From JBKHXF01 sp046566145 (lineage in GTDB: Bacteria > Actinomycetota > Nitriliruptoria > Nitriliruptorales > Nitriliruptoraceae), in the NCBI GenBank assembly GCA_046566145.1, contig JBKHXF010000021.1, positions 1-64,000 on the forward strand: a stretch of DNA of 64,000 nucleotides. Reading direction: 5' to 3'. Numbering within the stretch: position 1 is the stretch's first letter; each line of letters begins with the position of its first letter. Position numbers and translations under genes: made by a program. The notes below the pieces were generated by a model. It was not told the origin of the DNA and made no database searches. It worked only from the letters and a program-made list of their open reading frames with translations. Positions 37,443 through 45,920 of the stretch are shown here, piece after piece.

Positions 37443-38387
37443 GTGACCGCGACCGTGATCGCCTTCGCCAACCAGAAGGGTGGCGTCGGCAAGACCACGA
37501 CGACGCTCAACGTCGCCGCCGCGATGTCCGAGCTGGGGCTCGCGGTGCTCGTGGTCGACCTCGACCCGCAGGCGTGCCTGACGTTCTCGCTCGGGTACGA
37601 CCCCGACACGATCACCCCGTCGCTGCACGACACCATCGTGGGACGGTCCACGCTCGCCGAGACGATCGTGCAGCACGAGGAGGTCGACGTCGCGCCGGCG
37701 ACGATCGACCTCGCCGGCGCCGAGGTCACGCTCCTGTCGCGGACCGGGCGGGAGTACCTGCTGCGGGGCGAGCTGTCGGACCTGCTCGAGTCGTACGACG
37801 TGGTGCTCGTCGACTGCGCACCGTCGCTCGGCGTCCTCACCATCAACGGGCTCACCGCCGCCGACCAGGTCGTCGTGCCGGTGCAGTGCGAGACCCTCGC
37901 CCACCGCGGGGTCTCCCAGCTGCTCGAGACCATCGCCGACGTCCGCCGGCTCACCAACCGCTCGCTGGAGGTCCGCGGGCTCGTCGCGACCATGTTCGAC
38001 CCGCGGACCAGCCACGCGAAGGAGGTCCTGCGCGACCTGCTCGCCCGCTACGAGCTGCCGCTCATCGGCGCGCCGGTGCGCAAGTCGATCCGGTTCGCCG
38101 AGGCGCCCACCGACGGTCGCTCGCTGCTCGCCGGCGGCGTCGACGTGCCGGGCGCCGCCGCCTACCGGACCATCGCGCTCGAGCTCCTCGGCCGGGAGGT
38201 CCCCGAGCACCTCTACGACGACGCCGGCTGGGACGCCCGCCGGCGCGAGGACGTGCTGTCGTTCGGCGCCGCCCCCGGCGGCCCCGGGGCCGCCGTCACC
38301 GGGGCGCCCGACGCGCACGGTCCCGACCCGGACGACGACCCCGACGCGATCTCGGTGGTGGACCTCGAGGAGCGGGCCCGTGGCTGA
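37443..38387 (+). CDS. ParA/Soj-type partition ATPase
   Basis: 314 residues. The deviant Walker A KGGVGKTT (residues 12-19), switch I VVDLDPQ, and DVVLVDCAPSLGVLTINGL with PVQCE are those of chromosomal/orphan ParA proteins. The C-terminal 60 residues are an acidic, proline-rich extension. No parB or parS site is near, so this is an orphan ParA that might position a protein cargo, perhaps involving the HerA-like ATPase. GTG 37443 has AAGGGGGG upstream; it overlaps the zinc-ribbon gene by eight bases. Confidence 0.9.
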   Translation: MTATVIAFANQKGGVGKTTTTLNVAAAMSELGLAVLVVDLDPQACLTFSLGYDPDTITPSLHDTIVGRSTLAETIVQHEEVDVAPATIDLAGAEVTLLSRTGREYLLRGELSDLLESYDVVLVDCAPSLGVLTINGLTAADQVVVPVQCETLAHRGVSQLLETIADVRRLTNRSLEVRGLVATMFDPRTSHAKEVLRDLLARYELPLIGAPVRKSIRFAEAPTDGRSLLAGGVDVPGAAAYRTIALELLGREVPEHLYDDAGWDARRREDVLSFGAAPGGPGAAVTGAPDAHGPDPDDDPDAISVVDLEERARG

Positions 38388-38724
38388 CGGCGACCGCGCC
38401 GGCGGCGCGCGCAGCGACCGGCTCGACCGCGTCCAGCGGCCCGACGGCAGCCGCCACCGGCCGCACGAGGGCAAGGAGGCGCTCTACTCGACCGCGCCGA
38501 CGGCGGCCCCGTCCAGCCAGGTGCTGCTCGTGTGCCGCCGCTGCGACGTCGAGTCCGGCCTCAGCGTGCTGGAACTGACGAAGCTCGCCGCACCGCCGTT
38601 CGTGTGGAACCCGGTGACCGGGTTCCTGTGGGCCCGGTGCCCCGCGTGCCAGCGCCGCTCCCGGCTCCACGTGCGCAAGGGCCAGGCCCTGCGCGCACTG
38701 CTCGACCGCACGCCCCGCCGCTGA
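38380..38724 (+). CDS. Small zinc-ribbon protein, partner of the ParA gene
   Basis: 114 residues. A basic, disordered N-terminus leads to a treble-cysteine-pair ribbon: Cys52-x2-Cys55 (VCRRCD) and Cys87-x2-Cys90 (RCPACQ), separated by a hydrophobic beta hairpin (FVWNPVTGFLWA). No known family. Starts inside the parA 3' end, so the two are translationally coupled and probably act together. Confidence 0.75.
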   Translation: MADGDRAGGARSDRLDRVQRPDGSRHRPHEGKEALYSTAPTAAPSSQVLLVCRRCDVESGLSVLELTKLAAPPFVWNPVTGFLWARCPACQRRSRLHVRKGQALRALLDRTPRR

Positions 38725-38777
38725 CCGAGCGCGATCGGCCCCGGCCCCCTCCCGTCCACCCCTCCCGCGGAGCCCAC

Positions 38778-40505
38778 GTGTCCCTCCTCGAGACCGCCAC
38801 GTCCCTGACCGAGCGCTACCGCGACCTCGTGGTCGCCCACCAGCCGGTCGAGGCGACCGCCATCGGGCTGCACGACGGCGACCACGAGCTGCCCGACCTC
38901 GACCCGGCCGCCGTCGACGGCTGGACGCGCGAGGTCTCGGGGCTGCTGCGGGAGGTCGAGGCCGTCCGGGTCGGGATCCCGGACGACGCGACGGGCGACG
39001 ACCGCGAGGCCGCCGGTGACCTCGAGCTGCTCGCCCTCGCCCTCGACGCCGAGCGGTTCCAGCTCGAGGAGCGCCGCTCGCTCGAGACCGACCCGCTCGC
39101 CGCGATCGGCGTGGCGGCGTCCGGGATCCACGAGCTGCTGCGCCGCACCGACCTGCCGCCGGCGGACCAGGCCCGGCTCGTCGCGGCGGCCGCGGCCCGG
39201 GCGCGCCGCATCCCCCACTTCGTCGAGCAGGCCGGCCGCCTGCTGGCCTCGTCACCGGAGCCGCACCTGCAGGTCGCCCGGGGCCGCCTCGCGGGGCTCG
39301 TCGGTCTGGTCCGAGACGAGCTGCCGGCGCGTGCCGACGCCGCCGGCGCGGACGTCGGGGAGGCGCGCGACGCCGGCGCCGCCGCGGCCGACGCCCTCGA
39401 GGCCTACGCCGCGCTGCTCGACGAGCTCGCCGAGGAGCCGGCGGCCGACTGGCGGCTCGGACCGGAGCAGCACGCCCGGGCGCTGCGGACCGCGCTGGGC
39501 AGCCCGATGTCCGCACAGGAGGTCGAGCGACGCGCCGGCTCCTGGCTCGAGCACGTCACCGAGGTGCTCGCCGAGCACGCCGGCGCGTTCCTCACCGACC
39601 GTGGCGCCGACGTGCCGACCGACGCCGCCGAGCGGACCCGGGCGGCGCTCGCCCTGCTCTCGACCGAGACCGTGGACCGCACCGCGCTGGTCGAGGAGGC
39701 GACCCGGGCCGTCGACGCCGCCCACGCGTGGGCGGAGGCCGAGGGGCTCGTCGACCTGCCCCCGCGGGAGCTGCTGACCATCACCGAGGTGCCCCGGTTC
39801 CTCCAGGGCGTCGCCGTCGCGTTCATCACCGCGCCGCCGGCGTTCGAGCCCGAGTCGGGCTGCACGTACTACCTCTCGCCGGTGCCCGACGAGTGGGACG
39901 AGGAGCAGGCGCGGTCGTTCCTCGCGGAGTACCACCGCCCGGCGCTGCACGACCTCGCCCTGCACGAGGCGGTCCCCGGGCACTGGGTCCAGCTCGAGCA
40001 CGCCGCCCGGCACCCGCGGCTCGCCCGCCGGTGGCTCATCTCCTCGGCGTTCGCGGAGGGCTGGGCCGTGTACGTGGAGCGGGTCGCCGTCGAGCGCGGG
40101 TTCGGTGCGGGGATCGCGGGCCTCGACCCGGTCGCCTACCGGCTCAGCCAGGCGAAGCTGGAGCTCCGCCTCGCGACGAACGCGCTGCTCGACGTCGGCC
40201 TCCACGCCGGGGACCTCGACGACGACGGGGCGATGGAGCTCCTCGTCGGGCGCGCGTTGCAGGAGCAGGCCGAGGCCGCAGGCAAGCTCGTGCGCGGCAA
40301 GGTGACGGCCGGACAGCTCTGCTCGTACTTCGTGGGCGGGGAGGAGCTGCGGGACCTCGCCGACGCCGAGCGGGTCCGCGCCGGCGGTGCGCTCGACCTG
40401 CGCGGGTTCCACGCGAAGGTGCTCAGCCACGGGACCCCGACCACGGCCACGGTCGCCGCGGCGCTGGCCGACCCGAGCGCGGAGGTCCGGCGCCCCTTCG
40501 CCTGA
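38778..40505 (+). CDS. DUF885 family protein (putative metallopeptidase-like)
   Basis: 575 residues, mostly helical, cytoplasmic. The zinc-like motif HEAVPGHWVQLEHA (DUF885 consensus HExxPGHxxQ) and AFAEGWAVYVERVA, YRLSQAKLEL follow the family order. DUF885 proteins are distant M3/M32-like peptidases of unproved activity. GTG at 38778 has GCGGAG upstream. The N-terminal domain is long and leucine-rich (ETATSLTERYRDLVVAHQPVEATAIGLHDG). Confidence 0.85.
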   Translation: MSLLETATSLTERYRDLVVAHQPVEATAIGLHDGDHELPDLDPAAVDGWTREVSGLLREVEAVRVGIPDDATGDDREAAGDLELLALALDAERFQLEERRSLETDPLAAIGVAASGIHELLRRTDLPPADQARLVAAAAARARRIPHFVEQAGRLLASSPEPHLQVARGRLAGLVGLVRDELPARADAAGADVGEARDAGAAAADALEAYAALLDELAEEPAADWRLGPEQHARALRTALGSPMSAQEVERRAGSWLEHVTEVLAEHAGAFLTDRGADVPTDAAERTRAALALLSTETVDRTALVEEATRAVDAAHAWAEAEGLVDLPPRELLTITEVPRFLQGVAVAFITAPPAFEPESGCTYYLSPVPDEWDEEQARSFLAEYHRPALHDLALHEAVPGHWVQLEHAARHPRLARRWLISSAFAEGWAVYVERVAVERGFGAGIAGLDPVAYRLSQAKLELRLATNALLDVGLHAGDLDDDGAMELLVGRALQEQAEAAGKLVRGKVTAGQLCSYFVGGEELRDLADAERVRAGGALDLRGFHAKVLSHGTPTTATVAAALADPSAEVRRPFA

Positions 40506-40524
40506 ACGGTCGGGGCGTGTGCGG

Positions 40525-42645
40525 TCAGGGCAGGTGCTCGACCCGGACGCGGCGGTTGAGCTGCGGCTGGCCCTCGCCGCGGGCGTCGTCGCCCTGCTGC
40601 GTGGGGACCATGCCGGGGATCACGTCGCGGGCGCTGCGGACCGGCTCGCTGCGGCTGCCGCCCTTGCGGCTGCCGTTGCGGTCGCTCCCGCCGCGGCTCC
40701 CGCCCCGGTCGCTGCTGCGGTCGCTGCTGCGCTTCCGGTCGCCGCTGCTGCGCTCCGAGCGGCCTGCGTCGTCCCGGCCGCTGCGACCGTCGGCGCTGCC
40801 GCCGCCACCGCTGCGGCTCCGCGACCGGCGGGCGCGGCCCGCGTCGTCCTTCGCGTCCTCGCGCGACCCGTCGTCGTCGCGCGTGTCGCGCTGGCGGGAG
40901 CGGGTGGGCTGGTCGTCGGGGGTGCGGTCGCCACGGTCCCGGGCCCGAGCGCGCGGGCGGTCGCTGCCGACGTCGTCGCGGGCGCGCCGGTCCGTGCTGC
41001 GCGCCTCGTCCTTCGCGGAGTCGTCGCCGCCATCGGTGTCGCGGGTGCGGCTTCGGGTGCGGGTCCGCACCACCTCGGCCTTCTCGTCCCGCTCGCCGAG
41101 CCGGGGCGGGTCCTCGGCGGTCGCGCCGCCCTGGCTCCGCTCGGTGGCGTCGGTGCGCTCGGTCGCCTCGGCGCGGTCGCGACGGGGACGCTCCCGGTCC
41201 GCGGTGGCGTCGCTGCCGCCGCCGGCGCTGCGTCGCGACGACTTCGGGCGCCCGTCGGTCTCGGGGCGCTTGCGGTCACGGTCGCGGTCGGAGGACGAGC
41301 GGCCGGAACCGCGCCCCTCCGAGCGGTCCGACGAGCGGCCCGAGGAGCGGTTCGACGAACCGCCGCGGGAGCCGCCGCCACCCTTGCGGGACAGGTGGGC
41401 CCACGGGGTCTCCGCGGGCAGGTCGAAGCGTGCCGTCAGCTCGTCGGAGGTCGAGAAGACCTCGAGCAGCTCGGTCTCGGCCTTCACGGCCTTGCGGATC
41501 ACGTTCAGGCGGTCGACCTCGTTGAACTCCGCGAACGTGACCGCGACGCCCTTCGCGCCCGCGCGGGCCGTGCGGCCGATGCGGTGGAGGTACATCTTCT
41601 CGTCGTCGGGGCAGTCGTAGTTCACGACGTGCGTGACGTTGTCGACGTCGAGCCCGCGGGCCGCGACCTCGGTCGCGACGAGCACGTCGACCTTGCCGTC
41701 GCGGAAGGCGTCCATGTTCTTCTCGCGGGTGCCCTGGCGCAGGTCCCCGTGGATCGCGATGGCCTTCGTGCCGAGGGTCTCGAGCTCGTCGACCAGACGG
41801 TCCGCCATGTGCTTGGTGCGGGTGAAGACGTAGACGTTGCCACGACCAGGCGACTGCAGGATGCGGGCGAGGACGCGCGGCTTGTCCATGCGGTGGACGA
41901 GGAGGAAGTGCTGGTCGACCGTCGGGGCGGTCTCGCGCTCCTCGGCCTCGGCACGCATGAAGGTCGGCTGGGTCATGTAGCGGCGGGCGAGCTTCACCAC
42001 GGCCGTCGGCATGGTCGCCGAGAACAGCATGGTGTGGCGCTTCTCGCCGGTGCAGGCCTCGATGAGGCGCTCGACGTCGGGCAGGAAGCCCATGTCGAGC
42101 ATCTCGTCGGCCTCGTCGAGCACCAGCTCGGTGACGCCCGAGAGGTCGAGGTTGCCGCGCCCGAGGTGGTCGAGCAGGCGGCCCGGGGTGCCGACGACGA
42201 CGTGCACGCCCGAGGTCAGCGCCTCGATCTGCTCGTCGAAGCCGACGCCGCCGTAGACGGACTGGATGGTGAGGCCGCGGGCGGCGCCGACGGCGAGGTC
42301 GTCGGTGACCTGCAGGCACAGCTCGCGGGTCGGGACGACCACGAGGGCCTGGGTCCGTGCGACCGTCGGGTCGATGCGCTGCAGCAGCGGGAGCCCGAAG
42401 CCGAAGGTCTTGCCGGTCCCGGTGCGGGCCTGGCCGATGATGTCGGCGCCCTTGAGGGCCATCGGGAGCGTGAGCTCCTGGATGGGGAAGGGGTGGACGA
42501 TGCCCTGGGCCTCGAGCGCGTCCGTGAGGGAGGCGTCGAGCCCGAAGTCCGAGAAGCGCTTCGTCGGCGCCGTCGGCGCCGGTGCGGTCTCGTTCGTCTC
42601 GGTGGGGGGGTCCTGCTCGGTCGTGGGGTCGGTCTGGTCGGTCAC
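40525..42645 (-). CDS. DEAD-box RNA helicase with long Arg/Ser-rich C-terminal tail
   Basis: 706 residues. All helicase motifs are present: Q motif (HPFPIQ), AxxGxGKT (about 73-80), PTREL, GTPGR, DEAD (177-180), SAT, ARGLDV and HRIGRTARAG. From about residue 420 to 706 the chain is disordered and low complexity, rich in Arg, Ser, Asp and Gly (SSDRSSDRGG and RDRDRKR type). It ends with VRSARDVIPGMVPTQQGDDARGEGQ. Such tails bind RNA or drive condensate formation. GTG 42645 is preceded by a long leader after a -10 at 42814, common for cold-inducible helicases; a GTG at 42753 is an alternative start. Confidence 0.9.
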   Translation of the reverse strand: MTDQTDPTTEQDPPTETNETAPAPTAPTKRFSDFGLDASLTDALEAQGIVHPFPIQELTLPMALKGADIIGQARTGTGKTFGFGLPLLQRIDPTVARTQALVVVPTRELCLQVTDDLAVGAARGLTIQSVYGGVGFDEQIEALTSGVHVVVGTPGRLLDHLGRGNLDLSGVTELVLDEADEMLDMGFLPDVERLIEACTGEKRHTMLFSATMPTAVVKLARRYMTQPTFMRAEAEERETAPTVDQHFLLVHRMDKPRVLARILQSPGRGNVYVFTRTKHMADRLVDELETLGTKAIAIHGDLRQGTREKNMDAFRDGKVDVLVATEVAARGLDVDNVTHVVNYDCPDDEKMYLHRIGRTARAGAKGVAVTFAEFNEVDRLNVIRKAVKAETELLEVFSTSDELTARFDLPAETPWAHLSRKGGGGSRGGSSNRSSGRSSDRSEGRGSGRSSSDRDRDRKRPETDGRPKSSRRSAGGGSDATADRERPRRDRAEATERTDATERSQGGATAEDPPRLGERDEKAEVVRTRTRSRTRDTDGGDDSAKDEARSTDRRARDDVGSDRPRARARDRGDRTPDDQPTRSRQRDTRDDDGSREDAKDDAGRARRSRSRSGGGGSADGRSGRDDAGRSERSSGDRKRSSDRSSDRGGSRGGSDRNGSRKGGSRSEPVRSARDVIPGMVPTQQGDDARGEGQPQLNRRVRVEHLP

Positions 42646-42813
42646 GTGGGCGTGTCGTTCCTCGTCGTGCGCCCGTCGTGGGACCCCGTGGGGGTGGGTG
42701 GGCGACGTGGTGTCGCACGTCCCGGTCCGAGCGCGCTCTGGCGTCGCGGACACGCGGCGGAGGGAGGGGGCACGAGTGCCCGCGACTGCCGCGGTCCGAC
42801 GTGGATGGCCCCC

Positions 42814-42819
42814 ACGGTA
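42814..42819 (-). promoter_or_regulatory. -10 element of the DEAD-box helicase with about 160-nt leader
   Basis: TACCGT on the minus strand. The region 42646-42807 would be an untranslated leader if GTG 42645 is the start; no riboswitch fold is recognised in it. Confidence 0.4.
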
Positions 42820-42856
42820 CCAGCGCGGGGGAGCCCGGCCCGGGTGGGGACCCCGC

Positions 42857-43453
42857 TCAGCGCGCGCCGAGGCCCCGGAAGCCGAGCCACACCAGGTCGG
42901 TGAGCCGGTCGACCACGACCTCGCGGGGCACGTCCTGCTCGGCGAGCCAGCGGTCGCCGACGAGCTGGACCATGCCGACCAGCGCCCGTGCCCACGTGGG
43001 GGCCGCGTCGGTCGGGACGCCGGCGGCCGCGAGCTCCTCCGCCAGCGCCAGCGCGACCGCGGCCGTGATGCGGTCGACGACCTCCCGCATCGCGGCGTGC
43101 ACGTCGTTGCCGTCGCCGGCGCTGCGGCGGGCGACGAACCAGTACGTCCGCGGCGCCCGCTCGAGCGCCGCGAGGTACGTGTCGATGGTCGTGCGGATGC
43201 GGGACCGGGGGGTGCGCCGCCGGGCGAGCTCCGTGGTGATCTCGGCGGCGAGCTCGGCGGCGACGCGCTGCGCGTGCGCCGCGAGCAGGCCCTGCTTGTC
43301 CCCGAAGTGGCGGTACAGCACGGGCTTGGTGATGCCCGCGCCGGCGGCGAGCGCCTCCATCGAGGCGTCCGGCCCCTCCTCGCGGATCACCGCGTCGACC
43401 GCGTCGAGGAGCTCCTCGCGGCGGTCGGCGCGCGTCGTCCCGGTCCCGCTCAC
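42857..43453 (-). CDS. TetR-family repressor
   Basis: 198 residues. The N-terminal HTH is DRREELLDAVDAVIREEGPDASMEALAAGAGITKPVLYRHFGDKQGLL, typical of TetR proteins; the remaining helical bundle binds an unknown ligand, probably an acyl-CoA given the target gene. GTG at 43453 has GGAGG seven bases upstream; ATG 43480 is an alternative. It is divergent from an acyl-CoA dehydrogenase with an exact palindrome in between. Confidence 0.9.
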   Translation of the reverse strand: MSGTGTTRADRREELLDAVDAVIREEGPDASMEALAAGAGITKPVLYRHFGDKQGLLAAHAQRVAAELAAEITTELARRRTPRSRIRTTIDTYLAALERAPRTYWFVARRSAGDGNDVHAAMREVVDRITAAVALALAEELAAAGVPTDAAPTWARALVGMVQLVGDRWLAEQDVPREVVVDRLTDLVWLGFRGLGAR

Positions 43454-43515
43454 CCGTGGCCTCCGCACCCACGCGGCCATCGTCGGCCGCCCCGGCGCAC
43501 CGCCGGGATGGACCG

Positions 43516-43546
43516 ATGCTAGCGCGTCGTGTTACCGTTGGTAACA
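43516..43546. promoter_or_regulatory. Divergent promoters with TetR operator palindrome
   Basis: TGTTACC-GTT-GGTAACA (43530-43546) is a perfect 7-bp inverted repeat. It covers the plus-strand -10 TACCGT (43533-43538) of the acyl-CoA dehydrogenase; the minus-strand -10 TAGCAT (43516-43521) of the tetR gene lies beside it. Binding would block the dehydrogenase directly and probably tetR too. Confidence 0.8.
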
Positions 43547-43620
43547 GCCACGTCCCCCCGGGCGTGGCCCCACACGTCGACACGACGCCGGCGCGGCCGC
43601 CGGTCGGGAGGAAGCACGAG

Positions 43621-44862
43621 ATGGCGTTCGACCTCAGCCTCACCGAGGAGCAGCAGCAGGCGCGCAAGTGGGCGCACGACTTCGCCCAGAAGGAGATGCG
43701 CGAGGCGACCGTCGAGGGCCTGCCGGCGCACCGGTACTACGACGAGGAGGAGACCTTCCCGTGGCCCATCGTGCAGAAGGCCGCCGAGGTCGGGCTGTAC
43801 GGGATGGAGTACTACCAGATGGCCGGCCAGGACACGACCGGCATCACGTCGGCGCTCGTCCTCGAGGAGGTCTTCTGGGGCTGCGCCGGCATCGGCCTCG
43901 CGATCTTCGGTTCCGGCCTGGCGCTCGCGGGCCTCGCGTCCTCCGGCACCGGCGAGCAGATCGCCGAGTGGGCGCCGCGCATCTTCGGCACCCCGGGTGA
44001 CGTGAAGGTCGGCGCGTACGCCGTCTCCGAGCCGGGCGCCGGCTCCGACGTCAGCAAGATCCGCACCCGCGCCACGAAGGTCGAGGGCGGCTGGCTCCTC
44101 AACGGCGAGAAGATCTGGATCACCAACGGCGGCATCGCCGACGTCCACGTCGTCGTCGCCACGGTCGACCCGGGCATCGGGCACCGCGGCCAGGCGTCGT
44201 TCATCGTGACCTCCGACGCCGAGGGCTTCGCCGAGACCAACAAGACCAAGAAGCTCGGCATCCGGGCGTCGCACACCGCGGAGCTGGCCTTCACCGACTG
44301 CTTCGTCCCGGACGAGCAGCTGCTCGGCGGCCAGGACAAGCTCGACGCCAAGATCGCCTCGGCCCGCAACCCCGACGCGGCCAGGAAGTCGAAGTCCGGC
44401 GCGCTGTCCACCTTCGAGGCGACGCGCCCGATGGTCGGCATCCAGGCCGTCGGCATCGCCCGCGCCGCCTACGAGGCGAGCGTGAAGTACGCGCTCGAGC
44501 GCGAGACCTTCGGCGTGCCGATCATCCGTCACCAGGCGATCGCCTTCAAGCTCGCCGACATGGCGACCGAGATCGACGCCGCCCGGCTGCTGTGCTGGCG
44601 CGGCATCAACATGGGCACGACCTGGCAGGAGTTCAAGACCGGCGAGGGCTCGATGGCCAAGCTCAAGGCCGGCCGCGTCGCCGTCTGGGCCACCGACGAG
44701 GCGATCCAGATCCACGGCGGGTTCGGCTACAGCCGCGAGTTCGACGTGGAGAAGTTCCACCGCGACGCCAAGATCTACGAGATCTTCGAGGGCACCAAGG
44801 AGATCCAGCAGCTCGTGATCTCCCGCGCCATCGCCCGCAACGCCGGCGGCGAGGGCGCCTGA
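43621..44862 (+). CDS. Acyl-CoA dehydrogenase under TetR control
   Basis: 413 residues with the complete ACAD fold: YAVSEPGAGSDVSKIRTRA (FAD/substrate loop), LNGEKIWITNGGIADVHVVVATV, and IHGGFGYSREFDVEKFHRDAKIYEI. Catalytic Glu390 is in FEGTKEIQQLVISRAI. Compared with the 25943 enzyme it has a longer middle domain insert (DAKIASARNPDAARKSKSG). Strong GGAGGAA before the ATG. The adjoining repressor suggests induction by its fatty or branched acyl-CoA substrate. Confidence 0.93.
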   Translation: MAFDLSLTEEQQQARKWAHDFAQKEMREATVEGLPAHRYYDEEETFPWPIVQKAAEVGLYGMEYYQMAGQDTTGITSALVLEEVFWGCAGIGLAIFGSGLALAGLASSGTGEQIAEWAPRIFGTPGDVKVGAYAVSEPGAGSDVSKIRTRATKVEGGWLLNGEKIWITNGGIADVHVVVATVDPGIGHRGQASFIVTSDAEGFAETNKTKKLGIRASHTAELAFTDCFVPDEQLLGGQDKLDAKIASARNPDAARKSKSGALSTFEATRPMVGIQAVGIARAAYEASVKYALERETFGVPIIRHQAIAFKLADMATEIDAARLLCWRGINMGTTWQEFKTGEGSMAKLKAGRVAVWATDEAIQIHGGFGYSREFDVEKFHRDAKIYEIFEGTKEIQQLVISRAIARNAGGEGA

Positions 44863-44887
44863 CCCGAGCCGCCACCTGCGACACCAC

Positions 44888-44920
44888 GACGAGGCCGCCC
44901 CGAGCACGGGCGGCCTCGTC
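44888..44920 (+). terminator. Terminator of the TetR-controlled dehydrogenase gene
   Basis: Perfect 13-bp stem GACGAGGCCGCCC/GGGCGGCCTCGTC with a 7-base loop, 25 bases after the stop. Confidence 0.8.
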
Positions 44921-44965
44921 ACGTCGGGGATCGGGTCCGGTCGCCCCTGCGGTCGGCGCGTCCCG

Positions 44966-45862
44966 TCAGCTCGAGTGGGGACGCTCCGCCCACAGCGAGC
45001 TGCGACCGTCGCGGGCGAGCGCGATCGCCTCCGACGGGGACAGCCTGATGGGGCCGGGCCGCGAGTCGATGCGGTCGCCGTGGACCCGGACCCGCGTGCC
45101 CGGCGGGGTCGGCAGGTCCGGGGAGGGATCCTCGGCCGCGGTGGGCGCATCGGGGGCCGGTGGGTCGACGGCGGTCGGCGCGTCGGGGAGGGGACGCGAC
45201 TCGACCTCGGACGGGATCGACCCCTCCTCGGCGAAGCGGGTGAGCTCCTCGGCCAGCCGAGCGAGGTCCTCGTGCCCGTCGGTCGTCGGCTCCTCGACCG
45301 GGTCGGGGGTGGCCGGGGACGGGGCCGACGACAGCGTCGTGGACCGGACCGGACGGGGTGGCGCCGACGGGGGCGGGGGTCCCAGCGTCCCGCCGGGCTG
45401 CTCGAGGTCGCGCTCGACCGCGCGCGGGACGGGACGCGGCTCGGGGGCGGGTGCCGGCTCCGGTGCCGTGGTCGGGGGTGGCGGCGGGGGTGCCCACGCG
45501 GCTGCGGGGTCGGGCGCGGGTGGCGGTGCGGGCGGTGGGAAGAGCGGGGAGTCGTCGGTGGTCCCCGTGTCCGAGCCGGGGTGCGGGGGAGGGGGGGCGG
45601 CCGAGGGGTCCGGGTGGTCGGCCGGGGGCGCGTCGCTCCGCTCGAGGTGGACGGCGTCCCACGCGTCGACGCCCTCGAAGATGGATCGGGAGGGCCGCGC
45701 GGGCGTCGCCGGTGCCGACCTGGCCGTGAAGACCGCGCCACTCGGGGGGGCGGGCTCGTCGCGACCGAGCACCTCGCGGAGGCGCCCGAGGATGCCGCGT
45801 CGTTCGTCGTCGCGAGCCAGGGCTGCGCCTCCCGGTCGTCCGCGGCAGAGGCCGACGGTCAA
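44966..45862 (-). CDS. Proline-rich, probably disordered protein of unknown function
   Basis: About 298 residues. A basic start (RDDERRGILGRLREVLGRDE) is followed by more than 150 residues of Pro/Ala/Glu/Asp-rich low complexity (for example PPPAPPPAPDPAAAW), a short predicted coil (DLARLAEELTRFAEEG) and a compact end (GPIRLSPSEAIALARDGRSSLWAERPHSS) that may be a small domain. No ATG is available; I take TTG at 45862, supported by GGCAGGACC and a -10 TACAGT at 45886-45891. Divergent from, and perhaps functionally linked to, the gene at 45921. Coding status rests on composition and the clean start/promoter, so moderate. Confidence 0.55.
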   Translation of the reverse strand: MTVGLCRGRPGGAALARDDERRGILGRLREVLGRDEPAPPSGAVFTARSAPATPARPSRSIFEGVDAWDAVHLERSDAPPADHPDPSAAPPPPHPGSDTGTTDDSPLFPPPAPPPAPDPAAAWAPPPPPPTTAPEPAPAPEPRPVPRAVERDLEQPGGTLGPPPPSAPPRPVRSTTLSSAPSPATPDPVEEPTTDGHEDLARLAEELTRFAEEGSIPSEVESRPLPDAPTAVDPPAPDAPTAAEDPSPDLPTPPGTRVRVHGDRIDSRPGPIRLSPSEAIALARDGRSSLWAERPHSS

Positions 45863-45885
45863 GGTCCTGCCCCCACCGGCCGACG

Positions 45886-45891
45886 ACTGTA
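45886..45891 (-). promoter_or_regulatory. -10 element of the Pro-rich gene
   Basis: TACAGT on the minus strand, 23 nt before TTG 45862. Confidence 0.4.
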
Positions 45892-45920
45892 CCGAGCACA
45901 GCCCGCCGGAGGTCGCAACC

